Notes under the pieces: model-generated
Databases searched by the model: none
What the model saw: only the letters and a program-made list of their open reading frames with translations
What the model was told of the DNA's origin: nothing
Shown: piece by piece, positions 8,199-17,288 of the stretch
How positions within the stretch are numbered: the stretch's first letter is position 1
How the letters are laid out: every line of letters starts with the position of its first letter
Program-made: the position numbers and the translations under genes
DNA from: Candidatus Heritagella gallinarum
GTDB lineage: Bacteria; Bacillota; Clostridia; Oscillospirales; Acutalibacteraceae
Length of the DNA stretch: 43,735 nt
Assembly (NCBI GenBank): GCA_904394685.1
Contig: CAJFNK010000067.1
Coordinates: 1-43,735, forward strand
Direction: 5' to 3'

Positions 8199-9799
8199 GT
8201 CAGGTGAAGATTTTGGACTGTACCCTTCGGGACGGAGGATATATTAACCAGTGGCAGTTTGGCCGGGATACGATTCAGGATATGCTCTACCGTTTTTCAA
8301 AGGCGGGAACCGATATCGTGGAATGTGGATTTTTAACAGAGCAGCCCCGAAAAGAAGGACAATCCCTGTTTCACAGTGTAGAGGAGATCAATGCGCTGCT
8401 TCCCGAAAACAGCAATACGCTGTTTGTGGCGATGATTGCGATTGGCGAAAAGGAGATGAACCCCTCCGCTCTTTCAGATGCAGTTCCCGGCGGGTTGGGC
8501 GGTATCCGCCTCACCTTCCATCCGGAAGAAATCGACAAAGCGTTCTGTTATGGCGAGATGATCAAACGAAAGGGATATAAGCTGTTTATGCAGCCGGTTG
8601 GAACAGCGGGATATTCCGATGAGGAACTGATTCAGCTGATTAAGCGCATTAATCAGCTCAACCCCTATGCGTTTTATCTTGTTGATACCCTTGGGACGAT
8701 GTATGGAAAGCTCCTTTTGCGTCAGGTGATTCTAACAGACAACAACTTGGATGCTGGCATCAAAATCGGCTATCATTCTCATAACAACCTGCAAATGTCT
8801 TTTGCTAATGCTCAAAAGCTCTTGGAATACAAAACAGACCGCACTGTGATTATCGACAGCTCTGCCAGCGGCATGGGGCGTGGAGCCGGCAACCTCTGCA
8901 CAGAGCTGATCCTGAATTATTATAACTGCGAGTTTGAAAACCGCTATAATGTCCTGCCGATTCTTGAGATCGTAGATAAGTATATCACAGCAATCTCTCT
9001 CACCAGCCGGTGGGGATATTCCTGCCCGTATTTTCTGGCGGCGGCACAGGACTGCCATCCCAACTATGCTTCCTACCTGATGTCAAAGCAGACCGTTTCG
9101 GTAAGCGCTGTTTCTGAGCTGCTGGATCAGATCCCACAGGAAAAGCGGGAACAGTTTGATAAACATCTGATTGAAAGGCTGTATCAGAAATACCAGTCCC
9201 ACGCAGTTGACGATATGGAAATCATCGACGTCCTTCGACAGAAGATGGAGGGGCGGAAGATTTTGATTCTGGCACCGGGAAAATCAATTATTTCCTGCAA
9301 GGAACAGATTCAGGCGTTGATTGAACGGGAAAAGCCGCTGGTAATCAGCGTGAATTTTATCCCGCATGAGTATGAATATGACTTTTTGTTTCTCACAAAC
9401 GACCGCCGCTATGAAGAAACTGCCAGAGAAATGGACTGGAACCGCACGATTGTCACATCAAATGTGCGGGAGATTCCTTCTGATGCGATGGTGGTCAACT
9501 ATTCCGCATTGCTCAACACTTCTCTCTATGCTTCTGACAGCGCCAGCACCATGCTTTTAAAGCTGCTGGTCAAGTGTACGGTGAAAGAAGATGTGCTTCT
9601 GGCTGGTATGGACGGGTTCTCCGAAGATTTGATGTCCAACTACTATACGCCGGACTATGTGGTACCCAGCTATGACATTCCGATTCATACCAAAAATGAA
9701 GAAATCAATGTGCAGCTGAATAAGCGTGCCAGAGAGCTGCGGCTGGCTTTTGTGACCCCCACTCTCTATAAAATTTACAGCCAAAAGGATGAAGATTGA
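8195..9799 (+). CDS. HMGL/DmpG-family pyruvate aldolase fused to an unassigned Rossmann-like domain
   Basis: This 534-residue protein has an N-terminal TIM-barrel aldolase domain (1 to about 275) of the HMG-CoA lyase / 4-hydroxy-2-oxovalerate aldolase class. LDCTLRDGGYIN (7-18) holds the catalytic Arg12-Asp13. YHSHNN (193-198) provides the metal-binding His194/His196, and IDSSASGMGRGAGN (220-233) closes the site. These enzymes make or break a bond to pyruvate using a divalent metal. Next to a CMP-sugar synthetase, the likely role is aldol addition of pyruvate to a sugar aldehyde, giving a 2-keto-3-deoxy sugar acid. That would replace PEP-dependent NeuB (inference). Residues about 353-534 (ILILAPGKSI, then VISVNF and FLFLTNDRR) look like a second nucleotide-binding fold with unknown role. 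The gene overlaps both neighbours. Confidence 0.82.
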   Translation: MSQVKILDCTLRDGGYINQWQFGRDTIQDMLYRFSKAGTDIVECGFLTEQPRKEGQSLFHSVEEINALLPENSNTLFVAMIAIGEKEMNPSALSDAVPGGLGGIRLTFHPEEIDKAFCYGEMIKRKGYKLFMQPVGTAGYSDEELIQLIKRINQLNPYAFYLVDTLGTMYGKLLLRQVILTDNNLDAGIKIGYHSHNNLQMSFANAQKLLEYKTDRTVIIDSSASGMGRGAGNLCTELILNYYNCEFENRYNVLPILEIVDKYITAISLTSRWGYSCPYFLAAAQDCHPNYASYLMSKQTVSVSAVSELLDQIPQEKREQFDKHLIERLYQKYQSHAVDDMEIIDVLRQKMEGRKILILAPGKSIISCKEQIQALIEREKPLVISVNFIPHEYEYDFLFLTNDRRYEETAREMDWNRTIVTSNVREIPSDAMVVNYSALLNTSLYASDSASTMLLKLLVKCTVKEDVLLAGMDGFSEDLMSNYYTPDYVVPSYDIPIHTKNEEINVQLNKRARELRLAFVTPTLYKIYSQKDED

Positions 9800-11906
9800 T
9801 TTGGGTAGCCGTGTTTTACTGTTTTACAGAAGAAAAAAACGGGGATTTAAGCGCAGAGTAGACCGCTTTTTGAGCCGCCTTACCATGCATAACCGCATGA
9901 TTACCGAAGCCTATTATCGGGAGAAAAACCTGGATATCGGCTTGTTGCGCCGGGGAATCTATCTGCTGCTGCTTTGTTTGGCGTCGGTTGTGGGAAAGGT
10001 GTATCATCACCGTGCAGCGCCACAGGAGCGCCGGGATTATACCAACCGGATTTATGTCCTTGCCCCCGAATCCCGGCGGCATAAGCATGTCAGCTATACA
10101 GCAATGGCGAAAAAAATGCTGCTGTGTGACGTGGTTTCTTTTGATGTATTTGACACGCTGCTTTTGCGTCCCTTTGACAATCCCCGCACCGTGTTCTATC
10201 TGGTAGGGGAGAAGCTCCATTGTCCTTCGTTTACCCGCTATCGTATTCTGGCAGAAAAGCAGGCCAGACAGGAAGCGATGGAAAAAACAGGGTTTAATGA
10301 AGTTTCTCTGTTGGACATTTATCAGAAAATGCAGCGCTATGTGGCGTTTGATATTCGCCGTGCAATCGAGTTGGAGGAAGAAACCGAACTCTCCATTTTA
10401 CAGGCGAACCCCTATATGAAGCAGCTGTATGAAACTGCCCTTAATCTGGGAAAAACGGTGATTGCCGTTTCGGATATGTATTTGCCCACCGAAGTGATCG
10501 AGCGGGCGCTGCATAAAAACGGATATACACAGATTTCCAATGTGTTCATTTCTCAGGAATGTGGCTTTTCAAAACGAAGCGGCAAGCTGTTTCCCTATGT
10601 GCGGGAACAGATGGGAGAGGAGAAACGGTATCTTCATATCGGGGATAATTTTGCGGCGGATGTCCGCAAAGCAAGAGAAGCCGGATTTGAAGTGCAGCAG
10701 TATCGCAACGTCAACCAGCTGGGCAATCCGCACCGCTGTGCAGACCTTACTGCCTTGATTGGCAGCGCCTATCGTGGGATTGTGAACAATCGGCTGTGCT
10801 GCGGGGCTTATCGGGAAAACCAGTATTTTGAATACGGCTATACCTATGCCGGCTTCTATGTGCTGGGCTATTGTGTATGGATTCATGAGCGTGTAAAAGC
10901 CAAGGGGATCGAAAAGCTGCTGTTCCTTTCCCGTGATGGGGATATCCTACAAAAGGTTTATCAAAAGCTTTATCCGGAGGAAAAAACAGACTACGTCTAT
11001 TGGTCCCGTGCGGCGGCCACCCGCTTAACAGCCGGATACTTCCGCAATGAATTTTTCCTGCGCTATATCAAGTATAAGATCTCGAAAAAAATCACGATGC
11101 AGCAGATGCTGGCAGCGATGGAGCTGCCGCAGATGCAGCCCTTTTTGAGTGAGGACGGATTTTTGCCGGGAACCGTTCTGACAAAAGAAAATTATGAGGA
11201 TATCGTGGCGGTATTTCTGGCAAACTGGCAGGTGGTAGAGGAGGCATATGCCTCCAGCTATCAAGCAGCCCAACTGTATTACAGCGAAAAGCTAAAAGGG
11301 GTGCGTTCGGCAGCGGCAGTAGACGTGGGCTGGGCAGCCAGCGGCGTTTCGGCGCTCAAGGTGTTGGTAGAAGATCTCTGGCGGATGGACTGTAAAATTT
11401 ATGGGTTTGTTTCCGGAGCCAACTATCTGCACGACCAGAATATTATCGAGGCCCCGCTGACCAATGGGGACATCGAATCCTATATGTTCTCGCAGCAGAA
11501 AAACCGGGAGCTGAAACGTCAGCACCGGGTAGGACAGCTATATAGTGTGTTTATCGAAATGATGCTTGCTTCCCCCAGCCCTTCTTTTATGCAGTATGAG
11601 CTGGACGCAACTGGTGCGCCCGCTTTCCGTTTTGACCTTCCGGAAACCGAAGGGTATGAGATGATTCAGGAATTGCAGCGGGGAATCCTTCAATTTGTGG
11701 ACGACTATACCAGTGCTTTTCAAAATTACCCCTATCTTTATCGTATCAGCGGCGAGGATGCCTATCATGTTTGTCGGTTTATCATCTCCCGGCCGGATTA
11801 CTTCCGCAATCTGTTTGGCGATTATCCGGTCAACCGTGCTGTGGGGACTTCCTCTTATGAAATGGAAACACTGGAACAGCTGATGGATCGGGAATACCAG
11901 AATTGA
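9789..11906 (+). CDS. Large HAD-superfamily protein of surface-glycan loci (COG5610 type)
   Basis: This 705-residue protein starts with a basic segment and a hydrophobic stretch at about 55-71 that may anchor it to the membrane. A complete HAD domain follows: DVFDT (119-123) with both catalytic Asp, VSDMY (227-231) for motif II, Lys262 or Lys266 for motif III, and GDNFAAD (285-291) for motif IV. A second domain, about 345-705, begins YGYTYAGFYVLGYCVW and contains LFLSRDGDILQKVY near 385. This arrangement is found in glycan clusters and is often annotated as a predicted hydrolase. It may remove a phosphate from a sugar intermediate, with the C-terminal domain acting in transfer; neither is shown. 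The gene overlaps the aldolase gene by 11 bases. The operon's first gene is a degraded relative. Confidence 0.78.
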   Translation: MKIDLGSRVLLFYRRKKRGFKRRVDRFLSRLTMHNRMITEAYYREKNLDIGLLRRGIYLLLLCLASVVGKVYHHRAAPQERRDYTNRIYVLAPESRRHKHVSYTAMAKKMLLCDVVSFDVFDTLLLRPFDNPRTVFYLVGEKLHCPSFTRYRILAEKQARQEAMEKTGFNEVSLLDIYQKMQRYVAFDIRRAIELEEETELSILQANPYMKQLYETALNLGKTVIAVSDMYLPTEVIERALHKNGYTQISNVFISQECGFSKRSGKLFPYVREQMGEEKRYLHIGDNFAADVRKAREAGFEVQQYRNVNQLGNPHRCADLTALIGSAYRGIVNNRLCCGAYRENQYFEYGYTYAGFYVLGYCVWIHERVKAKGIEKLLFLSRDGDILQKVYQKLYPEEKTDYVYWSRAAATRLTAGYFRNEFFLRYIKYKISKKITMQQMLAAMELPQMQPFLSEDGFLPGTVLTKENYEDIVAVFLANWQVVEEAYASSYQAAQLYYSEKLKGVRSAAAVDVGWAASGVSALKVLVEDLWRMDCKIYGFVSGANYLHDQNIIEAPLTNGDIESYMFSQQKNRELKRQHRVGQLYSVFIEMMLASPSPSFMQYELDATGAPAFRFDLPETEGYEMIQELQRGILQFVDDYTSAFQNYPYLYRISGEDAYHVCRFIISRPDYFRNLFGDYPVNRAVGTSSYEMETLEQLMDREYQN

Positions 11907-11917
11907 GGGGGATCAGG

Positions 11918-13501
11918 ATGATATACTACGCATTGACGACTTATCATGTGCTGTGCTGTGTCCTGCACAAAATGGCGGTGGCTCCCCATGAAAAAGCGGT
12001 GCTGCTGCTTTCCAATATCCATAAAAACTCGGTGGCATATGTTTCCCGCTATCGTGACTCCGGTATTTTTGACCGGGTGGTGCTGCTGGATGAACTTTCG
12101 GTATTGGGGCACCAGAAATATCTGGAGCGAAAAAAACTCCCCACCAAGCTGATTCTTTCCAATTGTTGCCGCCGGATGGAGACGGTGTTGAAGGAAGAAG
12201 GAATCTCCCTGAAAAAAGAGGAGCTGTATCTCTGTCCCGACCACTTCCTGTTTGGCTGGTATGTGATTCACAACCGGATGCCGTATCACTGCTTTGAAGA
12301 AGGCAGCGGGGTTCTTTCTGACCGGGAATTTGCGCTGAATAATATGAAACGGAACCGCACGCAGTATCAGCTGTGCTTTTCGTTGGGATGCTTTGGCGAC
12401 AATCACTATGCGGTTGAAGTGCTGGCAGACCGGGGCAAGCAAAAGCCCGGCTATGAGAATGAAAAAATGACCGATTTCTCTGTGGATCATATTCTGGCAG
12501 CCATGGAGCCGCAGGAGCGGGAGCGTGTACTGCGCTTTTTTGGCGGAGAAGAAAAAATCCAGCTGCGTGAAAACAGTTCTCTGCTGCTCACCCAGCACAT
12601 GGCAAATTTGGGGCTGATGAGCCTGGAAGACCAGCATCGGCTGTATACGCTGTTTGCAGATTATCTCTTTGCGCCAGGCAGCCAGCTGGTGATCAAACCG
12701 CACCCCGATGACATAGCCGGTACCTATCGGGCTGTTTTTGGCGAAACAGTCACCATCCTTCCGTTTGCCATGCCTTCGGAACTGATGAAATACTGTTTGG
12801 AAGGACGGTTTCAAAAAGCTGCTGCCGCCTATTCTACTTCGGTTCGCTCTATGTCTTATATTGCGGACGAAACGTTGTGCTTTGACAATCGGATTCTAAA
12901 AGACTGGAAGTATATTCCTTTGTATGACGCAGCTGTTCGCTTTTTGCAGGCTGTGGGAATCACCAGCGCAATTACCAATGGGGACGAAGGACTGATGCAG
13001 GAGCTTTCCTGTATGAACGGCAAAGAAATTGAATTTCAGTTGCAGCAGGAGCTTTTGAAAGAGCAGGAGAATTTTACGAAATGGGAAGAAGCGGTGGTGT
13101 TTAGCGACCTGACAGAGGAAGAACCTCTGGAAAGAGCCGCCAAAACAGCTGCGTTTTTGCAGAAAACCCGTGCAAAAGTCGTGATTTTCTGTCAGGAAAA
13201 GAACGAGTATCCGTTTTTTGACGGAGAAAACCGTGATGTGTTTCGTTGGGTTCGTCCAATCACTCTGAGAGCCGGCGGGAAAGTCCGAGAAATCTATATC
13301 TATACAAAGGAGCAGGCGATTATGGAAACCGCAGAAAAATTCCAGCAGAAAAAAGAACTTCCCTATACCGGTGTGACCATTGAGATGAGCGGGATTGCTG
13401 TTTCTGAACAGGAAAAAATCCGGGTGCTGGAAGGGGTTCTGGCAGCCACAGAAAAACGCCTGAACAGCTATATCGAGGAAAGAAAGAAGGCGCAGGCGTG
13501 A
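11918..13501 (+). CDS. Sialyltransferase-like GT-B protein, second of two
   Basis: This 527-residue protein is a paralogue of the one at 6032, with the same opening (YYALTTYHVLCCVLHKM). It carries a canonical acidic motif FEEGSG (126-131), KPHPDD (260-265) and a serine motif YSTS (305-308). It is predicted to use a CMP-activated sugar as donor. The start is the ATG at 11918, after GAGGGG six bases or so upstream; an upstream in-frame TTG lies inside the preceding stop region. Residues after about 390 are rich in Glu, Lys and Gln and end in a likely coiled coil (EKIRVLEGVLAATEKRLNSY). The stop overlaps the GTG of the next gene. Having two such transferases suggests two linkages or two acceptor types in one glycan. 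Confidence 0.76.
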   Translation: MIYYALTTYHVLCCVLHKMAVAPHEKAVLLLSNIHKNSVAYVSRYRDSGIFDRVVLLDELSVLGHQKYLERKKLPTKLILSNCCRRMETVLKEEGISLKKEELYLCPDHFLFGWYVIHNRMPYHCFEEGSGVLSDREFALNNMKRNRTQYQLCFSLGCFGDNHYAVEVLADRGKQKPGYENEKMTDFSVDHILAAMEPQERERVLRFFGGEEKIQLRENSSLLLTQHMANLGLMSLEDQHRLYTLFADYLFAPGSQLVIKPHPDDIAGTYRAVFGETVTILPFAMPSELMKYCLEGRFQKAAAAYSTSVRSMSYIADETLCFDNRILKDWKYIPLYDAAVRFLQAVGITSAITNGDEGLMQELSCMNGKEIEFQLQQELLKEQENFTKWEEAVVFSDLTEEEPLERAAKTAAFLQKTRAKVVIFCQEKNEYPFFDGENRDVFRWVRPITLRAGGKVREIYIYTKEQAIMETAEKFQQKKELPYTGVTIEMSGIAVSEQEKIRVLEGVLAATEKRLNSYIEERKKAQA

Positions 13502-14148
13502 AAAAGCTGATTATATTCGATTATGACGGCACCCTGGCCGATACTTCTCCCGGAATCTGTCACTGCTATAATGCCACGGCTTCTTCTATGGGGTATGAGC
13601 CTCATACCCTGCGGGAGGATTTCTTTGGGGTGATCGGCGGCTCGCTGGAACATGGGTTTCACAGGCTTTGGCCTCAAATGACCCCAGAGCAGATTTCGCA
13701 GGCAGTGGTACAATACCGGGAACGGTATGCCTGTGAGGGAAAATCGTTTCCTGCGCCGCTTTATGACGGGATGAAAGAAACCCTGTTTTCCTTAAAGCAG
13801 GCAGGATTCAAGCTGGCGGTGGCCACTCTCAAGCATGAGCGCTTTATCCATGAGATGCTGGAAAACAACGGGATTGCCAACGTTTTCGACTGTGTGTGTG
13901 CCTATACCGGAACCGAAACCAAAGCGGAGCTTTTGCAAAAAGCGTGTGATTTGGCAGGGGCTTCTCCGGCCGAGAGTATTCTGGTGGGGGACAGCGCCTT
14001 TGACGGACAGGGAGCGCAGATTGCCGGTATGGATTTTGTGGCAGTAGTTTATGGCTGGGGCTTCCGCAATGCAGAGGATACCTGCCCATATTCACCGGTG
14101 GCTGTTCTGTTAAGTCCAAAGGAGTTATGCTCCTGTTTGGGGATTTGA
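13498..14148 (+). CDS. HAD-IA family phosphatase (phosphoglycolate-phosphatase-like)
   Basis: This 216-residue protein has FDYDGTLADT (residues 7-16) with both nucleophilic Asp residues, a cap region with EHGFHRLWP, VATLKHERF (motif II Thr) near 107, and VGDSAFDGQGAQIAG (motif IV) near 161. It is a soluble monophosphatase of the Gph/PgmB type. Its GTG start overlaps the previous stop (GTGA), so it is coupled to the glycan operon. In Kdn and sialic-acid pathways a HAD phosphatase removes the 9-phosphate before CMP activation, and this protein could do the same here. That role is inference from context. A strong terminator follows. Confidence 0.85.
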   Translation: MKKLIIFDYDGTLADTSPGICHCYNATASSMGYEPHTLREDFFGVIGGSLEHGFHRLWPQMTPEQISQAVVQYRERYACEGKSFPAPLYDGMKETLFSLKQAGFKLAVATLKHERFIHEMLENNGIANVFDCVCAYTGTETKAELLQKACDLAGASPAESILVGDSAFDGQGAQIAGMDFVAVVYGWGFRNAEDTCPYSPVAVLLSPKELCSCLGI

Positions 14149-14161
14149 ATAAAACAAATTA

Positions 14162-14199
14162 CACCCTATTTCTCTAATATCGGAGAAATAGGGTGCTTT
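14162..14199 (+). terminator. terminator of the glycan operon
   Basis: CACCCTATTTCTC (14162-14174) pairs perfectly with GAGAAATAGGGTG (14183-14195), followed by CTTTT. It lies 14 bases after the HAD phosphatase stop. Confidence 0.88.
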
Positions 14200-14347
14200 T
14201 GCTGTTATGTGTGCAAACTGACAAAAATTTTTGGATGGCTGGAAATCAACAAGGGGATAGAGTATAATAAATAACAGGGAAATGGGCGAAAACCTGTTTT
14301 CTTTTTGCTGATTTAATCGTATAAATTGAGAAGGGTGTGGATGTTCC

Positions 14348-15742
14348 TTGCAGTTTTTTCAGCCGGCCAAAGTTCTGAAAAATACGCCGCCGATGGGAGA
14401 AATCCCCGATAACCGCCAAATTTTAGGGCGGACGCTCCAGATTGCCTGGCCCTCGATTGTAGAATCTTTTTTGGTTAGCCTTGTGGGAATGATCGATATC
14501 ATTATGGTAAGCGCTATGGGTTCTTATGCCATAGCGGCTGTTGGATTGACCACACAACCCAAATTTGTGGGGTTGGCGGTGTTTATCTCGCTGAATGTGG
14601 CGGTTTCGGCAATTGTCGCCAGAAGAAGGGGAGAGCACGATCAGGAAAGCGCCAACCGGGTGCTAACGCAGGCGATTCTCATTACATTGGGGTTAACGGC
14701 AATTATCAGTGTTTTGTGTGTGGTGTTTGCCGATCCCATCATTCGTCTTGCCGGTTCTTCTGAGGATACCCATGTTCCGGCGAGAAATTATTTTATGATT
14801 ATTATGGGCGGCATGATTTTCAATACGCTTTCCATGGTCATCAATGCAGCACAGAGAGGCGCCGGAAATACCAAGATTGCCATGCGGACCAATCTGGTTT
14901 CCAATGGCGTGAATATGCTGTTTAACTATTTGCTGATTGGCGGCAATCTTGGGTTTCCAAAGCTGGGCGTCGAAGGAGCCGCCGTTGCCACTGTGTTGGG
15001 AACCATAGTGGCCTGTGTGATGAGCATCCGTTCGCTGTTTCATGCAGACCGTTTCCTCTCCATCTGGCGGATGCGCCGCAAGATCCGTTTTGACCGCCGT
15101 ACGATGGGGGCAATAGCCAATATCGGTTCCAGCACCTTGGCAGAACAGATCTTTTTGCGAATTGGCTTTTTAACCTATTCCATTCTGGTAGCCAATCTGG
15201 GAACCACGGCGTTTGCTTCTCACCAGATCGGCATGAATATGATGAGCATTTCCTTCTCTTTTGGCGACGGCCTTTCGGTAGCGGCTGTTACGCTGGTGGG
15301 GCAGAGCCTGGGAGAAAAACGGCAGGATATGGCCAAAATTTATGGAAGCGTGTGCCAGCGGCTTGGGCTGGTGTTTGCCGGTATTTTGTGTATTATTTTT
15401 GTATTTGGTGGCAGAATGATTTTTTCGTGGTTCTCTGGGGAGCAGGCCATTCTGGATTATGGACAGATGATTATGCAGATTCTGTCAATCGTGATCTTCC
15501 TCCAAATTTCGCAGGTGGTTTATTCCGGGTGCCTGCGGGGCGCTGGTGATACCCGCTATACAGCACTGGTTTCTCTGATTAGCGTCACGTTGATTCGTCC
15601 CGGTTCGGGATGGTTGTTCTGCTATCCGTTGGGATTGGGGCTGTTTGGCGCTTGGATTGGGCTGGCATTTGACCAGCTGATGCGGTTTATCCTTACCCGG
15701 ATTCGCTTTGCACAGGGAAAGTGGACGAGTTTAAAGATATAA
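14348..15742 (+). CDS. MATE family efflux transporter
   Basis: This 464-residue, 12-helix membrane protein belongs to the multidrug and toxic compound extrusion family, which exports cationic compounds using a sodium or proton gradient. The repeat structure is visible: MVSAMGSYAIAAVGL near 55 in the first half and IGMNMMSISFSFGDGLSVAAVTLVG near 297 in the second. YSGCLRGAGDTRYTAL, near 395, is typical. No ATG fits in frame at the 5' end; the TTG at 14348 follows AGAAGGG. A later ATG at 14393 lacks a ribosome site. A TATAAT at 14273-14278 gives a possible -10 box, without a clear -35. It is a single-gene unit. Confidence 0.88.
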   Translation: MQFFQPAKVLKNTPPMGEIPDNRQILGRTLQIAWPSIVESFLVSLVGMIDIIMVSAMGSYAIAAVGLTTQPKFVGLAVFISLNVAVSAIVARRRGEHDQESANRVLTQAILITLGLTAIISVLCVVFADPIIRLAGSSEDTHVPARNYFMIIMGGMIFNTLSMVINAAQRGAGNTKIAMRTNLVSNGVNMLFNYLLIGGNLGFPKLGVEGAAVATVLGTIVACVMSIRSLFHADRFLSIWRMRRKIRFDRRTMGAIANIGSSTLAEQIFLRIGFLTYSILVANLGTTAFASHQIGMNMMSISFSFGDGLSVAAVTLVGQSLGEKRQDMAKIYGSVCQRLGLVFAGILCIIFVFGGRMIFSWFSGEQAILDYGQMIMQILSIVIFLQISQVVYSGCLRGAGDTRYTALVSLISVTLIRPGSGWLFCYPLGLGLFGAWIGLAFDQLMRFILTRIRFAQGKWTSLKI

Positions 15743-15798
15743 AACATATTGCTTGTTTTTAGTTTTCTTCTATTTTGAACTTTGCCTATCATATTCTG

Positions 15799-15826
15799 TT
15801 GAAAGGTGTCGAAAATCTGGTATACT
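15799..15826 (+). promoter_or_regulatory. promoter of the cysteine desulfidase gene
   Basis: TTGAAA (15799-15804) lies 16 bases before TATACT (15821-15826), which has an extended -10 TGG directly upstream. The gene starts about 90 bases downstream. Confidence 0.65.
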
Positions 15827-15916
15827 GGAAGCAGACAAAATTAGAATTCAAAGGCCATCATGATGTGGAAGGAAGAGTCCTGCCAGTTTTCCATGATAAA
15901 ATAGAGGAGAGAAACC

Positions 15917-17206
15917 ATGAACAAGACAGATGAATGTTATAAAAGATATCTGGCAATCCTGCGGGAAGAATTATTGCTGGCGATGGGATGTACAGAACCG
16001 ATTGCCGTGGCTTATGCAGCGGCCACGGCACGCAGTCTGCTGAAAAAACCGGAACAGATCGAATCCTGTGAGCTGTTGATCAGTGGAAATATTATCAAAA
16101 ATGCCAAGAGCGTGGTGGTTCCCAATACCGGCGGGATGAAGGGGTTAGAAGCCGCCGCTGCTGCTGGAATCGCTGCTGGTGACGAAAAAGCGGGACTTCA
16201 GGTGCTTTCCCGAATTGATGAGCAGCAGATGGAAAAAATCAGTGCTTTTCTTGAAAAATGCCGGTTTCAGGTGACAGCGGCTTCTACTTCCAAAATCTTT
16301 TATATTGAGATTCGGCTGCAAACACCGCATGAATCAGCACGAACGGTAATCGAGGATTTCCATACCAATCTAACGGTAACGGAATATAACGGCCGGCAGT
16401 CCGGCTGTGTGGCGCCGGTATGCGAACAGCAGTCAGGAGAGCCGGAAACAGACCGCTCCCAGATGACAGTAGAGGAAATTTTGGAGTTTGCCAATATGGC
16501 TGAGCTGGACGACGTTCGGGAACTGCTGGAACGGCAAATTCGGTGTAACACAGCGATTTCAGAAGAAGGGCTAAAACATCCATGGGGCGCACAGGTAGGC
16601 AGAACGATGCTGCAAAGCCAGAATGTGGATGTATATACGCTGGCGGCGGCAACCGCAGCAGCAGGAAGCGACGCACGCATGAGTGGCTGCGAGCTTCCGG
16701 TTGCAATCGTTTCCGGCAGTGGAAACCAGGGATTGACGGCTTCTATGCCGGTAGTGGTGTATGCACGGGAAACCGGTGCTGGAGAAGAAAAACTGCTCCG
16801 GGCATTGTTGGTATCCAATCTTATTACCATTCATCAGAAAACCGGAATCGGCAGGTTGTCGGCCTTTTGTGGCGCTACCAGTGCCGGTGTGGGGGCAGCC
16901 TGTGGCATTGCCTATCTGGATGGCGGCGGATACGAAGAAATTTCTCATACCATTGTAAATGCACTGGCAATTTTGTCGGGGATGGTGTGCGACGGAGCAA
17001 AACCCTCTTGCGCCGCTAAAATTGCGGCAGCTGTAAACAACGGGATTTTTGGCTATCAGTTATTCCGGCAGGGAATCCAGTTTTATGCGGGGGAAGGAAT
17101 CGTTACCAAAGGGGTAGAGAATACCATTGCTAACATTGGGCGTCTGGCAAAACGTGGAATGCGTGAAACCGACTGCGAGATTTTGGATATGATGGTGGGA
17201 AGATAA
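15917..17206 (+). CDS. cyuA: L-cysteine desulfidase family protein (CyuA/YhaM, UPF0597)
   Basis: This 429-residue protein matches the CyuA family, [4Fe-4S] enzymes that break L-cysteine into pyruvate, sulfide and ammonia; related alpha-subunit folds act on serine. Visible hallmarks are LAMGCTEPIAVAYA with Cys25, the loop VVVPNTGGMKG near 58-68, and SGSGNQGLTA near 270. The C-terminal cysteines include C318, C329, C358 and C365 in FCGATSAGVGAAC and MVCDGAKPSC, which would hold the cluster together with Cys25. GAGGAGAG precedes the ATG. It forms its own transcription unit. Some members may act on other amino acids, so the substrate is by family only. Confidence 0.86.
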   Translation: MNKTDECYKRYLAILREELLLAMGCTEPIAVAYAAATARSLLKKPEQIESCELLISGNIIKNAKSVVVPNTGGMKGLEAAAAAGIAAGDEKAGLQVLSRIDEQQMEKISAFLEKCRFQVTAASTSKIFYIEIRLQTPHESARTVIEDFHTNLTVTEYNGRQSGCVAPVCEQQSGEPETDRSQMTVEEILEFANMAELDDVRELLERQIRCNTAISEEGLKHPWGAQVGRTMLQSQNVDVYTLAAATAAAGSDARMSGCELPVAIVSGSGNQGLTASMPVVVYARETGAGEEKLLRALLVSNLITIHQKTGIGRLSAFCGATSAGVGAACGIAYLDGGGYEEISHTIVNALAILSGMVCDGAKPSCAAKIAAAVNNGIFGYQLFRQGIQFYAGEGIVTKGVENTIANIGRLAKRGMRETDCEILDMMVGR

Positions 17207-17238
17207 CTCATATTTTGCTACATTTGTGGATAACAAAA

Positions 17239-17268
17239 AGCCCGTTGAGGATAAAACCTCAACGGGCT
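17239..17268. terminator. bidirectional terminator
   Basis: AGCCCGTTGAGG (17239-17250) pairs with CCTCAACGGGCT (17257-17268). On the minus strand the stem is followed by TTTTTGTT, a strong U-tract for the leftward TIM-barrel gene. On the plus strand the T-run comes later and is weaker. Confidence 0.85.
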
Positions 17269-17288
17269 GATGATTTCTTTTGGAGAAA

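Noticed and set aside
8195-9799. NeuB-type sialic acid synthase
   Set aside because: The sequence has LRDGG and HSHNN of the HMGL/DmpG aldolases, not the NeuB barrel or antifreeze-like SAF domain.
11855-12814. 319-codon minus-strand frame opposite the second sialyltransferase-like gene
   Set aside because: No domain, no ribosome site, and inside a tightly coupled operon on the other strand.
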